Shown here piece after piece: positions 27,216 to 36,247 of a stretch of 64,000 bases of DNA (position 1 is the first letter of the stretch; every line of letters begins with the position of its first letter). The notes beneath the pieces were generated by a model, which had not been told where the DNA came from, searched no databases, and saw only the letters and a list, made by a program, of their open reading frames with translations. The DNA is from Spirosoma pollinicola. Lineage in GTDB: Bacteria; Bacteroidota; Bacteroidia; Cytophagales; Spirosomataceae. A program made the translations under genes and the position numbers. Location: NCBI RefSeq assembly GCF_002831565.1, contig NZ_CP025096.1, forward strand, positions 4,326,501 to 4,390,500, read 5' to 3'.

Positions 27216-27232
27216 TTGGCATTTTATTGGCA
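27216..27232 (+). promoter_or_regulatory. candidate sigma-54 promoter before AraC gene
   Basis: TTGGCA, six bases, then TGGCA: the GG and GC doublets are exactly 10 bases apart, as in the -24/-12 consensus YTGGCAC(R)N4TTGCW, with one mismatch in the TTGC part. It would start transcription near 27243, about 40 bases before the ATG. A sigma-54 activator is encoded 3.3 kb away. The same stretch can also be read as a TTG-N17 partial vegetative promoter. Confidence 0.35.
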
Positions 27233-27284
27233 ATGTAATTTGTCGTAGACATTCCGCCAACATCCATCTCAAACACGTCCCGTT

Positions 27285-28181
27285 ATGAAACGCAGCATCC
27301 AGCATGAACTCCTTACTGTTCAGGTAGTTGAAACAAGCCTATGGACGTACCCGATTCATGACCACAATCACTTTGAATTAATCCTGATTCGTACCGGAAG
27401 CGGGCAGCATGTAATCAACGGCAACCGGTTTGCCTATCAGGCCGGTGATGTGTTTTTTCTGGGGCCGTTGGACAGTCATTCGTTTGTGATCGAAAAAATG
27501 ACCTGCTTTTGCTGTCTCTCTTTCACCGAGCTTTATATGGCCGGGTTAGCCATGTCTGGCGCAACTTCCTGGTTACAGATTAAAGAGCACGGACTTATGG
27601 TCAACCACCAGCTCGTGGGGAGTATCGTGACCGATTCCATTGAGCAGCAAAATCTGAACGCACTTGTCGACATAATTTTAACGGAACAGCACAATCATCG
27701 GCAACTGATGGCGAATCAAGTCGTTGAGGCTTTGATGAAAACGATTTTGAGTCTGGTGGATCGTCAACTCATGCAGCGAGCGGTAGGAGCCAACCCGTCG
27801 ACTGGTTGTTCGTCCTCGCTGATGCAGCGTATTGGTATGTACGTTAGTCATCATATAACCCGGCCGGATCATCTGCGCATGGAAAAAATGGCCGATGTAT
27901 TCAACTATTCGCAAAGTCATCTGGGCGCTTTGTTTAAGCAACAGGCTGGCGAAACCATCAGTCAGTACATAATCCGCTATAAGCTGCAACTGGTAGAAAC
28001 AAGGCTACGGCTGAGTACCATGACCATTTCGCAGATAGCTGACGAATTCGGGTTCACGGATATTTGCCACCTCAACAAGCTTTTCAAGCGCTATTACCAA
28101 TCGACGCCCACCGATTACCGACGAAGTCTGCTTCGTCCTGCACGCCTGAATACGGCCTGTCTGCAACCATCATTCAGTTAG
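27285..28181 (+). CDS. AraC family transcriptional regulator with cupin sensor domain
   Basis: A 298-residue regulator. The N-terminal cupin (about 20-95) has HDHNHFELILIRTGSG and the second motif AGDVFFLGPLDSH. The C-terminal double HTH (about 185-285) includes MADVFNYSQSHLGALFKQQAGETIS in the first helix-turn-helix and ISQIADEFGFTDICHLNKLFKRYYQ in the second. It lies between two genes that carry the AraC-like tandem operator (23.3 and 35.2 kb), so it is the nearest candidate to bind it. It converges on the histidine kinase (15-bp gap). The ligand is unknown. Confidence 0.9.
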   Translation: MKRSIQHELLTVQVVETSLWTYPIHDHNHFELILIRTGSGQHVINGNRFAYQAGDVFFLGPLDSHSFVIEKMTCFCCLSFTELYMAGLAMSGATSWLQIKEHGLMVNHQLVGSIVTDSIEQQNLNALVDIILTEQHNHRQLMANQVVEALMKTILSLVDRQLMQRAVGANPSTGCSSSLMQRIGMYVSHHITRPDHLRMEKMADVFNYSQSHLGALFKQQAGETISQYIIRYKLQLVETRLRLSTMTISQIADEFGFTDICHLNKLFKRYYQSTPTDYRRSLLRPARLNTACLQPSFS

Positions 28182-28196
28182 CCTGAATAATGAGGC

Positions 28197-30557
28197 TTAT
28201 GCATTGGCGAGGTCTGCCTGACCTACTTTTTCCTCGGTGAATGTCAGGCTGATCTGCACGCCATCGGTCTGATGGATTTGCAGCTTTCCACCTATCTGCT
28301 TGCTGAGTCCCCGAATCAGACTCATGCCCAGCGTCCGGCTTCGGTTGGGGTTCAGATCGGGCGGAAAGCCAACGCCATTATCACTGATCGTGAGTCGATA
28401 CGTCTTATCGGCAACGACAGAAAGGTCAATTTGGATGCACCCGTTCCGGTTGTCCGGGAAAGCATACTTCAGGGAATTGGTAACCACTTCGTTGAGAATA
28501 AGGCCCAGCGGTACCGCCAGAAGAACATCCAGATTGATTGGCGCAATGGTTATTTTTTTGGTGACAGAACGCTGTCGGGCAAACGTAACGAGTAGATAGT
28601 CAACGATTTCGTCAATATACTCGGTTATCGGAATTGTCGATAACTGGTCAGACTGGTAAAGTTTCTGGTGAATCAGTGCCATGATATGCACCCGGTTCTG
28701 GCTTTCCCGAATGGCAGAAAGAGCCGCTTTATCTTTCAGGTAAACACCCTGCGAGTGGAGCAGGCTGGTGATGATCTGCAAATTATTTTTTACCCGGTGG
28801 TGAATCTCTTTAAGCATCCACTCTTTTTCTTCCAGCAAGCCTTCTTTTTCATCGAGCAGGTTGTCTTTATCGAGAATGAGGAGTTCTTTCTCATCGACAA
28901 TATGCTGTAGTGATTTATTCTGGCGATTGATTTCCAGTTGTTTAGCCTCCAGAAGTTTATTGCTTCGTTGTTTCAATCGGTATTGATTATAGCTCACACC
29001 CAGTAAACCCAGCAGGAGCGCACTCCCCGCCAGAATACCATTGCGCGTTGTTTTTTCTCTGGCGAGTTCACGCTGCTGACTCTGGATCTGCTGGACCCGT
29101 TTGGCGGTTGCATACCGGACCTCCAGCACGGCCAGTTGTCGACTTTTAACGACACTGAATATGCTGTCATTCAGTGCTTTATGCTGTCTGAAATGGTCAA
29201 TAGCCGACAGGTAATTGCCTTCGGTAGAGTCTACTTTAAAGAGCATGAAATGAATATCTTTTATCGTGGAGAGGGCGTTCTTCTGAGGGTTATAGGCCAG
29301 CGCTTTTCGCAGGTAAAAACTGGCTTTTTTTAAGTCGTTTCGTTTCAGATAAAATCGTCCGGCATCCACCTTTACTTTCTGCGACATTTCAAAATCATTG
29401 CCGGAGCGATCATACCAGCTAATGGATTCCAGATAATACGTTTCTGCCTGTGAGTAATTCTTCAGATCGTCGTAACAATAGGCCAGCGTCTGGAAAATAC
29501 ACCCCTTCTGAATGTTCGTGACGGGTGAAATTTCCCGGACAAGGTTCGTAATCAGCCGCAGGCCCTCTTTCGTTTTGTGGTGCCCGATTAAATCCTGCAC
29601 GATAAGACTTGCGGCATAATACAATGAATAATTAGGCAGCTTTTCCTGTCGCCATTGCTGAAGCGTTTTTTTGAACCAGTAAATGCTTTGATCCTGTTTG
29701 CCCAGCTCCATGTAGATCTCGGCAATAGTGCCGTAAAAACTAGCCGCCGACAAGGTGTCCTGGGTCCTGTTCATACTTTCCAGGCTTTTCAGTGCATATA
29801 AAAGACCCTTGTCAAAATTCCCTTTTAACCGACTTACACCCGCCAGCCAGGCATAGGTGTAATGAAGCCTGGTATACTTGATCGCTTTGTAGCGTTTCAG
29901 TACATCCAGCAGCTCGCTTTCGGCCAATTCCAGCTCGCCCAGGTCGGCATGAAGGCCGGCGATCTCTTCGTATAACTTGATTTCTCTTTCCGGCTTGTCA
30001 AGCGCCTTGTAAAGCGCGGCTGCCTGGCGATACCCGGATACGGCTTCGGGATAATTTCGGGTGATATACCGCTGAGCGACGGCGAATCGGTACCGGGCGT
30101 CGGCTTCTGTTTCTGCATCACCCGTCCGCTTGCAATCATCAACCAGTTTGACGAAAAGATACTGCGCAAGCTGGCGATCTCCCCGCTCCATATAAGCGAT
30201 CACCAGCAAACTTTCAGCCCGGTGTTTTTCGGTCGACACATGCAGCTTGGTACTTAACGCTTCTGCCTGTTTCAAATAACCGATTGCGCTGTCCAGATCA
30301 ACGGTAACCTCGCCCGCTTTATAGACATGAAACTTGCCTAATTCGATCAGGGCACCAAGCTGGGCGGTATCTGCCTGACCAGGCTGTACCTTGATCAACA
30401 ACTGGTTGACCATTTTTCGGGTAATATTCTGACCCGCAGCAGGTAAGCTAATTAAAAACTGACAGGTAATTCCGAGTAGACATAGACAGATTACGCTTGA
30501 TAGACGCCTGTCAGCCAGTGTATGCGTTCGCCGGAAAAGGGATACCCAATTAGTCAT
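28197..30557 (-). CDS. TPR sensor histidine kinase (HisKA_2 type)
   Basis: A 786-residue membrane kinase. An N-terminal signal/anchor (about 20-42) leads to a periplasmic array of TPR helices (about 60-460). One TM segment (GILAGSALLLGLLGVSYNQY, about 505-525) is followed by a coiled coil of repeated LLEEKE units and a HisKA_2 dimerisation domain with EIHHRVKNNLQ (His586/587). The HATPase domain has N-box ILNEVVTNSLKYAF (687-700), DNGVGFP (726-732) and GMSLI. No HTH or receiver domain is present. It overlaps the upstream response-regulator gene by 8 bases, so the two form a two-component pair. The signal sensed by the TPR region is unknown. Confidence 0.92.
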   Translation of the reverse strand: MTNWVSLFRRTHTLADRRLSSVICLCLLGITCQFLISLPAAGQNITRKMVNQLLIKVQPGQADTAQLGALIELGKFHVYKAGEVTVDLDSAIGYLKQAEALSTKLHVSTEKHRAESLLVIAYMERGDRQLAQYLFVKLVDDCKRTGDAETEADARYRFAVAQRYITRNYPEAVSGYRQAAALYKALDKPEREIKLYEEIAGLHADLGELELAESELLDVLKRYKAIKYTRLHYTYAWLAGVSRLKGNFDKGLLYALKSLESMNRTQDTLSAASFYGTIAEIYMELGKQDQSIYWFKKTLQQWRQEKLPNYSLYYAASLIVQDLIGHHKTKEGLRLITNLVREISPVTNIQKGCIFQTLAYCYDDLKNYSQAETYYLESISWYDRSGNDFEMSQKVKVDAGRFYLKRNDLKKASFYLRKALAYNPQKNALSTIKDIHFMLFKVDSTEGNYLSAIDHFRQHKALNDSIFSVVKSRQLAVLEVRYATAKRVQQIQSQQRELAREKTTRNGILAGSALLLGLLGVSYNQYRLKQRSNKLLEAKQLEINRQNKSLQHIVDEKELLILDKDNLLDEKEGLLEEKEWMLKEIHHRVKNNLQIITSLLHSQGVYLKDKAALSAIRESQNRVHIMALIHQKLYQSDQLSTIPITEYIDEIVDYLLVTFARQRSVTKKITIAPINLDVLLAVPLGLILNEVVTNSLKYAFPDNRNGCIQIDLSVVADKTYRLTISDNGVGFPPDLNPNRSRTLGMSLIRGLSKQIGGKLQIHQTDGVQISLTFTEEKVGQADLANA

Positions 30558-32616
30558 TTGACGAAGTTGGTGACTGCATGGAAAGTACCTTTCTGATACC
30601 CAGTTTTTCCATGCGATATTCGAGTGTTGTTGGTTTCAGGTTCAATAATTCAGCCGCCCCGCCAGTCCCCCGGATACGGCCATTTGTCTGTTTAAGGACC
30701 GCCAGGATATATTCCCGTTCGGTTTCCTGCTGAATCTGTTTAACATCCCCCATATCTCTGGGCTTTGCCGAAGCCGGTTGCCCGTACCGGTTAAAACCAG
30801 CATCTGGTTGACTCATGGGGCCGGGCGTTGTCATGGCAAAAAAGTTGTTCTCCAAGGGTCGACCCAGCCTGAGTGGCGATTGACCGTCGTTGATGATGAC
30901 GGCCTGCTCAATGACGTTTTCCAGTTCCCGAATGTTACCCGGCCAGGTGTAATTGATCAGTTCACTGAGTACCGTTTCACTGATTCCCCGAAACGGTTTA
31001 CCAAGTTTCCGGGCCGCTTTCCGGGCGAAAAACTGGGCCAGCAGCGGTATGTCGCCCGGTCGTTCCCGTAGGGAGGGTAGGAGGATGGGAAACGTAGCCA
31101 GTCGATAATACAGGTCCATCCGGAAGCGTCCCTCGGCGACTTCTTTTTCCAGATGCCGGTTGGTGGCAGCCATGATGCGCACGTCGGTTTTGATGGGCGT
31201 TTTGCCCCCAATTCGTTCGATCTCTTTCTCCTGTAGTACGCGCAGTAATTTAGCCTGTAATTCGAGCGGCATTTCCCCGATCTCATCCAAAAAAATGGTA
31301 CCCCCATGTGCTAACTCAAACTTGCCGATCCGCTTTTCGAAGGCACCCGTGAACGACCCTTTTTCGTGTCCAAACAGTTCCGATTCAATGAGTGCAGCCG
31401 GTAGCGTGGCACAGTTGATCTTTACCAGAATTTTGCCTTTGCGTGCTGACAGGTTATGGACCGCCCGCGCGATGAGTTCTTTTCCGGTCCCGCTTTCGCC
31501 AAGTATAAGTACCGTCGTGTCGGTTGTAGCTACCTGAGTAACCTGCTCAAAAACCCGTAACAGGCGCGGACTTCGGCCAATGATTTCTTCGAAATTCGCT
31601 AATGTTTTTACCTCTTCCTGAAGGTAGTTATTCTCCCGTTTCAGCTGTTCGCTGAGCCGGGCAACCTCATCGAAGGCAAGTGCCCGCTCCAGCATCAATA
31701 CAATGGGCTGTTCCAATCGCTCCAGTAAACTCAGGTGCCGGGAAAGGTACGAATCGCCTTTACGACTCAGGAAGGTAATGCAGAACGTATCAACGGGTCC
31801 TACGCCAAGAGGCATGACCAATGCCGACTCAAGCCGGAATGTTGTCGCGAGCATCTGAACAAACCGATTCTGTTTGCAGAACGTAGCAAAGGTATCTCCA
31901 TCGTAGCGTTCAAGACCGGTTGGTATCGGACCGGGCTCCAGCTGAAGCAGTTGATCGACGGTTGTGCTGGTCATCTGCTGGATATCCACCAGACTAATGG
32001 TTTGATACTCCTCAAAGCCAACCCGATAGTAATTAAACCGATGAACGTCGTTGCCTTTTCGATGTTGAATCGACAGGAAATCGAAGGGCACATGCGCCTG
32101 AAGAACCATCGCTGCTTTCAGCAGTTTTTGTTCCCAGCTTCCCGAAGCCGACAGCGCATCCGTTAAGGCAATTTGAAGTGCCTTTTCTTCACGGAGCTTC
32201 ATTTCAACACTGTGCGCATAGCGGTACCGGCTGATTTCCAGCACCGTAAGGAGATCTTGTTCCCGGAAAGGTTTGACAATGTACCCAATGGGCTGAGTCG
32301 CCTTTACGGCTTCCAATACGCTTCTGTTGTCGTTGGCAGATATATAAATAAAGGGAATACCCATACCTTCCAGCTGCTTGGCCAGATCAATGCCGGTTTC
32401 TTTGCCCTTCAGGTAAATATCGAGTAAAACGATATCCGGTTTTTGTTGATCCATAAGCATGAGCGCTTCGGTCATGGAGTCGGCAATACCAATAACCGGG
32501 TAGCCTGCTTCCTGCAGGATGAGTTCCAGGTCATTGGCGATAATGTATTCATCTTCAACAATTAAAATCTTACAGGATGATGTTGAGGAAAGAGGAGGAT
32601 TGACTGGTGGTTGCAT
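30550..32616 (-). CDS. sigma-54-dependent response regulator (REC-GAF-AAA+-Fis)
   Basis: A 688-residue NtrC-type activator. The receiver domain (15-130) has phospho-acceptor Asp66 (IVLLDIYLK), acidic Glu21/Asp22 and Lys115. A GAF-like segment (about 145-310) and a linking coiled coil follow. The AAA+ domain has Walker A GESGTGKE (372-379), sigma-54 contact loop GSFTGA (419-424, a variant of GAFTGA) and Walker B GGTIFLDEIG (437-446). The C-terminal Fis-type HTH (about 640-675) contains GGAAELLNLKPTTLEYRM. It is first in the operon with the TPR kinase. A sigma-54-like element lies before the divergent NTF2 gene, a likely target. Confidence 0.94.
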   Translation of the reverse strand: MQPPVNPPLSSTSSCKILIVEDEYIIANDLELILQEAGYPVIGIADSMTEALMLMDQQKPDIVLLDIYLKGKETGIDLAKQLEGMGIPFIYISANDNRSVLEAVKATQPIGYIVKPFREQDLLTVLEISRYRYAHSVEMKLREEKALQIALTDALSASGSWEQKLLKAAMVLQAHVPFDFLSIQHRKGNDVHRFNYYRVGFEEYQTISLVDIQQMTSTTVDQLLQLEPGPIPTGLERYDGDTFATFCKQNRFVQMLATTFRLESALVMPLGVGPVDTFCITFLSRKGDSYLSRHLSLLERLEQPIVLMLERALAFDEVARLSEQLKRENNYLQEEVKTLANFEEIIGRSPRLLRVFEQVTQVATTDTTVLILGESGTGKELIARAVHNLSARKGKILVKINCATLPAALIESELFGHEKGSFTGAFEKRIGKFELAHGGTIFLDEIGEMPLELQAKLLRVLQEKEIERIGGKTPIKTDVRIMAATNRHLEKEVAEGRFRMDLYYRLATFPILLPSLRERPGDIPLLAQFFARKAARKLGKPFRGISETVLSELINYTWPGNIRELENVIEQAVIINDGQSPLRLGRPLENNFFAMTTPGPMSQPDAGFNRYGQPASAKPRDMGDVKQIQQETEREYILAVLKQTNGRIRGTGGAAELLNLKPTTLEYRMEKLGIRKVLSMQSPTSSND

Positions 32617-33056
32617 TGCCCGAACGAGTTAAAGGATGTCATGCATAAACCGCGTTTTTAGCTGTCCACAAGAATTGTTCCCATTAAGGCTCCTGTTGGT
32701 ATAGAGATGTTAAAACCTCGGTGAATCAGCTTTTTAGGTGCGTATTGGAAGTGGATAAGTAATTAGTTACGCAAGAATCGAGTAAAATTTAGCAATAACT
32801 CCCCATTTCATCGATACGATTCCTGTATTTAACTACACGTTCCCTACAGAAAATACAGAGAGCTCCAGTTTTTTTGGAGAAGTCCAATTATATATAATCC
32901 ACTGGTTGACTACTATAAATTTGATAGGGTTTACTAGCGCTTGAAAATGAGGAATTTGCCCGTAAAAATAAGTCCAGATGCTTATTTTATACCTACCCTG
33001 AAGGCTGGCATCCACATTGATATAGCGTATGGTCAGGTAGCTTATCTTTCACTAGT
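32617..33056. other. 440-bp divergent intergenic region
   Basis: It separates the sigma-54 regulator from the NTF2-like gene. It is AT-rich, has no supported coding frame, and has a small stem-loop (CTCCA, T-rich loop, TGGAG) near 32863-32880. The sigma-54-like element at 33005-33021 faces right. I see no clear promoter for the leftward operon. Confidence 0.55.
33005..33021 (+). promoter_or_regulatory. candidate sigma-54 promoter before NTF2-like gene
   Basis: CTGGCA, six bases, TTGAT: the -24 half matches fully and the spacing is right, while the -12 half has GA instead of GC. The transcript would start near 33031, 26 bases before the ATG. The adjacent divergent gene encodes a sigma-54 activator. 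Confidence 0.35.
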
Positions 33057-33530
33057 ATGTCCACTTCCAGAAGTATCATCGATGTCGTTTATGGGGTATT
33101 TGCTGACAACAATATAAGCCGGATATTGCCCGTACTGGATGAGAAAATTGTATTTCGTATTTCTGCATACGGGCCTGCCGATGGAGAATATCATGGTAGA
33201 AGCGGCTTTCTGACGATGATGTCGAGTATATACAAACGCTGTGAGAACCTCAGCGTGAACTCCCTGGTCTATTTTATGCCGGATAGCGATCAGCCACAGG
33301 ACGTCCTTATCACAACCGGAGTTTTTGCCGGTAAACTTCTTATCGACAACGAACCCGCCGTTTTTCCCTTCCTCCACTATTGGCAGGTGAAAAATGATAA
33401 AGTAGTTGAACTAAGAGCGTTCAACTGGGATTCTGCCAGCCTCTTCGACCGGTTGCAACAGAACAATAAAGAGCCTGATCACCTCGCTAACAGGCATCAT
33501 TCCGGTAATGGAAACAGCCCTCAATCGTGA
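33057..33530 (+). CDS. SnoaL/NTF2-like protein
   Basis: A 157-residue protein of the NTF2-like/SnoaL cone fold: an N-terminal helix (IIDVVYGVFADNNISRILPVLD), then strands with VFRISAYGPADGEYHGRSGF, and FPFLHYWQVKNDKVVELRAFNWDSASLFDRL at the C-terminal side. Members bind or convert small hydrophobic molecules; the substrate is unknown. No signal peptide. It is followed after 24 bp by the antiporter gene, so probably one operon. The C-terminal 20 residues are a polar tail. Confidence 0.85.
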   Translation: MSTSRSIIDVVYGVFADNNISRILPVLDEKIVFRISAYGPADGEYHGRSGFLTMMSSIYKRCENLSVNSLVYFMPDSDQPQDVLITTGVFAGKLLIDNEPAVFPFLHYWQVKNDKVVELRAFNWDSASLFDRLQQNNKEPDHLANRHHSGNGNSPQS

Positions 33531-33554
33531 ACCTAGCGTATACTGAAAACAAGC

Positions 33555-35135
33555 ATGCATCCACTTGAAACGGTTCTTCTACTGCTGATATTCGTAATTG
33601 GGCTGGCGCTGCTGGCCCGACGGCTTAACCTGGTTTTCCCCATTTTACTAACGGTTGGGGGTTTGATTATTGGCTTTATTCCCGGCTTGCCAAACGTAAC
33701 CCTGGATTCGTCGGTTGTGCTGCTGGTTTTTTTGCCACCTATCCTTTACAGCGCGGCCTGGTATACAAATTGGGGCAATTTTCTCCGAAATCTGGAGCCG
33801 ATTCTTGTGCTCGCTCTTGGATTGGTGCTGGCCACCAGCCTTGGTATAGCCTATGTCGCTCACACATTTATTCCAGGTTTTACGCTGGCTACAGGCTTAC
33901 TGCTGGGGGCTATCGTTTCGCCATCCGATGCCGTAGCCGCTACGGCGATCATGAAAACCTTGGCGGTACCCCGAAGACTTGTGGCTATTCTGGAAGGCGA
34001 AAGTCTGGTTAACGATGCCACTGCCCTGGTGATCTTTCAGCTTGCCCTGGCCACGATGAGTACGGGGAGCTTTTCCCTGACCGACTCCTTGTTGGATTTC
34101 ATTCGGTTAGCCGGGGGCGGGATTGGGGTAGGGCTAGCCATTGGCTACAGTTCATTCTGGATGCATAAATATGGTAATCTGGAACCCGCTCTGGAAACGG
34201 TATTGACATTTGTGACGGCTTATTCGGCTTACATAGCGGCCGAACATCTTCATTTTAGCGGGGTACTCAGTGTAGTTGCGGCCGGATTATTATTAGGCCA
34301 CAAGCAATCGAGGGTACACAGCCCGACCACCCGGATGCAGGCAATCGCTGTCTGGGATTTTGTGATTGTGCTGCTGAATGGGCTGATCTTTATTTTGATT
34401 GGGTTGCAGTTGCCGCATGTTGCGGCCTCGATCAACGGGCAGTCGCTGGAGCAGCTCGTTTGGTTTGGCCTACTCATTAGTTTGACGGCTGTGGCGATTC
34501 GCTTTCTGGGTATCTTTTTGGCCGACACGGTTTCTACGCAGGTGCGAAAGATGTTTCACCGTCCGCCCGTGTTTCCGTCCTACAAACACACAACGTTGTT
34601 AGCCTATATCAGCATGCGGGGCATTGTATCGCTGGCGGCTGCCTTATCGATTCCTGAACGGCTACCGAATGGCCTGCCATGTCCGGGCCGAAACCTGATC
34701 CTGTTCATTACGTTTTGTGTGATACTGTTTACGCTGGTAGGCCAGGGGAGTCTGCTTCCTGTTGTTATCAGGGCTTTACAGTTTGGGCAGCAACCCACCG
34801 ATTTCCTGTCCCGTCGGGAAGTCTGGCAACGGCTTTCGCGTCGGGCCCTGGCGGGTGTCCACCGCGTGGTCGATAAGGAAGGTCTTACCGGCGACACGGT
34901 CCAGGGAATCATTGATCGGCATCAGGAACGTGTTGACGAGCTTGACCGGGGAAATCCGGAAAAAACGGAATGTCAACACCAACTCAGTCGCAAACTAACC
35001 CTATCCTCTATTCAGGCGCAACGGGCTGAATTGTTAACCTTACGCGACAGTCAATTAGTCGACGTCGAGTTGTTCCATGAATTGGAAAATGAGCTGGATC
35101 GAGAAGAAATCCAGCTGCAAAATGTTGATGTATAG
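33555..35135 (+). CDS. Na+/H+ antiporter of the CPA1/NhaP type
   Basis: A 526-residue inner-membrane protein with about 12 membrane helices up to residue 410 and a cytosolic helical tail. It carries the CPA1 ion-site segments GAIVSPSDAVAATAI (119-132) and LEGESLVNDATALVIF (146-161, with the Asn-Asp pair 153-154), and a later helix MRGIVSLAAALSIP. It exchanges Na+ (or K+) for protons and so serves pH and salt homeostasis. It is co-transcribed with the NTF2-like gene, possibly from the sigma-54-like promoter. No terminator is seen after the stop. Confidence 0.92.
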   Translation: MHPLETVLLLLIFVIGLALLARRLNLVFPILLTVGGLIIGFIPGLPNVTLDSSVVLLVFLPPILYSAAWYTNWGNFLRNLEPILVLALGLVLATSLGIAYVAHTFIPGFTLATGLLLGAIVSPSDAVAATAIMKTLAVPRRLVAILEGESLVNDATALVIFQLALATMSTGSFSLTDSLLDFIRLAGGGIGVGLAIGYSSFWMHKYGNLEPALETVLTFVTAYSAYIAAEHLHFSGVLSVVAAGLLLGHKQSRVHSPTTRMQAIAVWDFVIVLLNGLIFILIGLQLPHVAASINGQSLEQLVWFGLLISLTAVAIRFLGIFLADTVSTQVRKMFHRPPVFPSYKHTTLLAYISMRGIVSLAAALSIPERLPNGLPCPGRNLILFITFCVILFTLVGQGSLLPVVIRALQFGQQPTDFLSRREVWQRLSRRALAGVHRVVDKEGLTGDTVQGIIDRHQERVDELDRGNPEKTECQHQLSRKLTLSSIQAQRAELLTLRDSQLVDVELFHELENELDREEIQLQNVDV

Positions 35136-35195
35136 AGGATTACAAGAACGGGTTCATCAATAGGCAATGCCGTCGATCTCGGCTTAGCGCTAGTG

Positions 35196-35266
35196 GAAAT
35201 CCGCTCTTTTTACCGGAATCCCCGCTGTTTGTACCGCTCCGCTCAGCCCCGCAGCCTGTAAGTTTG
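35196..35266 (+). promoter_or_regulatory. promoter module A: tandem operator plus -7 box (second copy)
   Basis: Here the same 44 bases (35196-35239) as at 23306-23349 occur, including both 15-bp units (35201-35215 and 35222-35236). TAAGTTTG lies at 35259-35266, at the same spacing, and CAGCCCC between them is kept. The expected start is near 35270, 76 bases before the hydrolase ATG. Confidence 0.6.
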
Positions 35267-35345
35267 TCTCCTTATTCAACTCAATATAGCGGTCGGTGAG
35301 GATCGCAAAATCAGTACTTTTTTATTAACCATAAATTCCAAAAAC

Positions 35346-36167
35346 ATGAGTCAGATCACAGTGAAAGACGGAACCCAGATTTACTATAAAGATTGGGGAA
35401 CAGGCCAACCTATTGTGTTTCATCACGGCTGGCCCTTGTCAGGCGACGATTGGGATGGTCAAATGATGTTCTTCGTACAAAAGGGATTTCGGGTGATTGC
35501 CCATGATCGCCGGGGGCATGGCCGCTCGTCTCAAACGTCAGAAGGGCACGATATGGATACCTACGTTGCCGATGTGGCGGAGTTAACGGCTTTCCTTGAT
35601 TTAAAAAATGCCATTCACATTGGCCATTCTACGGGCGGGGGTGAAGTAATACACTATGTCGCGAAACATGGTCAGGGGCGGGTTGCCAAAGGGGTGCTCA
35701 TCAGTGCGGTTACACCACTCATGGTCCAGACAGAAACCAATCCGGATGGCGTGCCTATGTCGGTATTCGACGAAATACGGGAGGGTACAGCTACTCACCG
35801 CCCTCAGTATTTTCAGGATTTTACGATTCCTTTTTACGGCTACAATCGCGAAGGAGCAGCGGTGTCGCAGGGCATCCGGGATAACTGGTGGCGGCAGGCT
35901 ATGATGGGTAGTATCAAAGCTCACCATGATGGTATCAAAGCGTTTTCAGAAACCGATTTTACGGAAGATCTGAAAGCGGTGGATATACCAGTTCTGGTGC
36001 TGCACGGCGAAGATGACCAGATCGTTCCCTTTCCTATTTCAGGAGCCAAAGCGGTGAAACTGTTGAAAAATGGGAAACTAATTTCGTATCCGGGCTTTCC
36101 CCACGGCATGCCCACCACCGAAGCGGCTACCATTAATGCAGACCTGCTGGCCTTTATAAATTCCTGA
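35346..36167 (+). CDS. alpha/beta hydrolase of the non-heme chloroperoxidase type
   Basis: A 273-residue cytosolic alpha/beta hydrolase. It shows the family's HHGWPLSGDDWDGQM (26-40), DRRGHGRSSQ, the nucleophile GHSTGGGE (Ser95), acid in LHGEDDQIVP and His253 (FPHGMP). These are the signatures of cofactor-free haloperoxidases/esterases, which form peracids from acetate and H2O2 or cleave esters. It lacks a signal peptide, unlike the hydrolase at 23.5 kb, yet shares its promoter module. A strong terminator follows the stop. Confidence 0.93.
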   Translation: MSQITVKDGTQIYYKDWGTGQPIVFHHGWPLSGDDWDGQMMFFVQKGFRVIAHDRRGHGRSSQTSEGHDMDTYVADVAELTAFLDLKNAIHIGHSTGGGEVIHYVAKHGQGRVAKGVLISAVTPLMVQTETNPDGVPMSVFDEIREGTATHRPQYFQDFTIPFYGYNREGAAVSQGIRDNWWRQAMMGSIKAHHDGIKAFSETDFTEDLKAVDIPVLVLHGEDDQIVPFPISGAKAVKLLKNGKLISYPGFPHGMPTTEAATINADLLAFINS

Positions 36168-36200
36168 TTTGTTAATAATCGAGGGTAAACGCACCGTATC

Positions 36201-36240
36201 AAAAAAAGCTGTCACTAGAACTAGTGACAGCTTTTTTTTT
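36201..36240 (+). terminator. intrinsic terminator after the hydrolase
   Basis: Arms 36201-36218 and 36221-36238 are complementary (A7-GCTGTCACTAG / CTAGTGACAGC-T7), followed by more T. It lies 34 bases after the stop. Confidence 0.9.
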
Positions 36241-36247
36241 ATCGAAC

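Larger units (their letters stand above)
26906..27284. other. 379-bp divergent intergenic region
   Basis: It holds the -7 box for the DUF5996 gene (26973-26980), a stem-loop with 12-bp arms (27090-27101 and 27121-27132, 19-base loop), and a sigma-54-like element before the AraC gene (27216-27232). No coding frame is supported. Confidence 0.55.
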
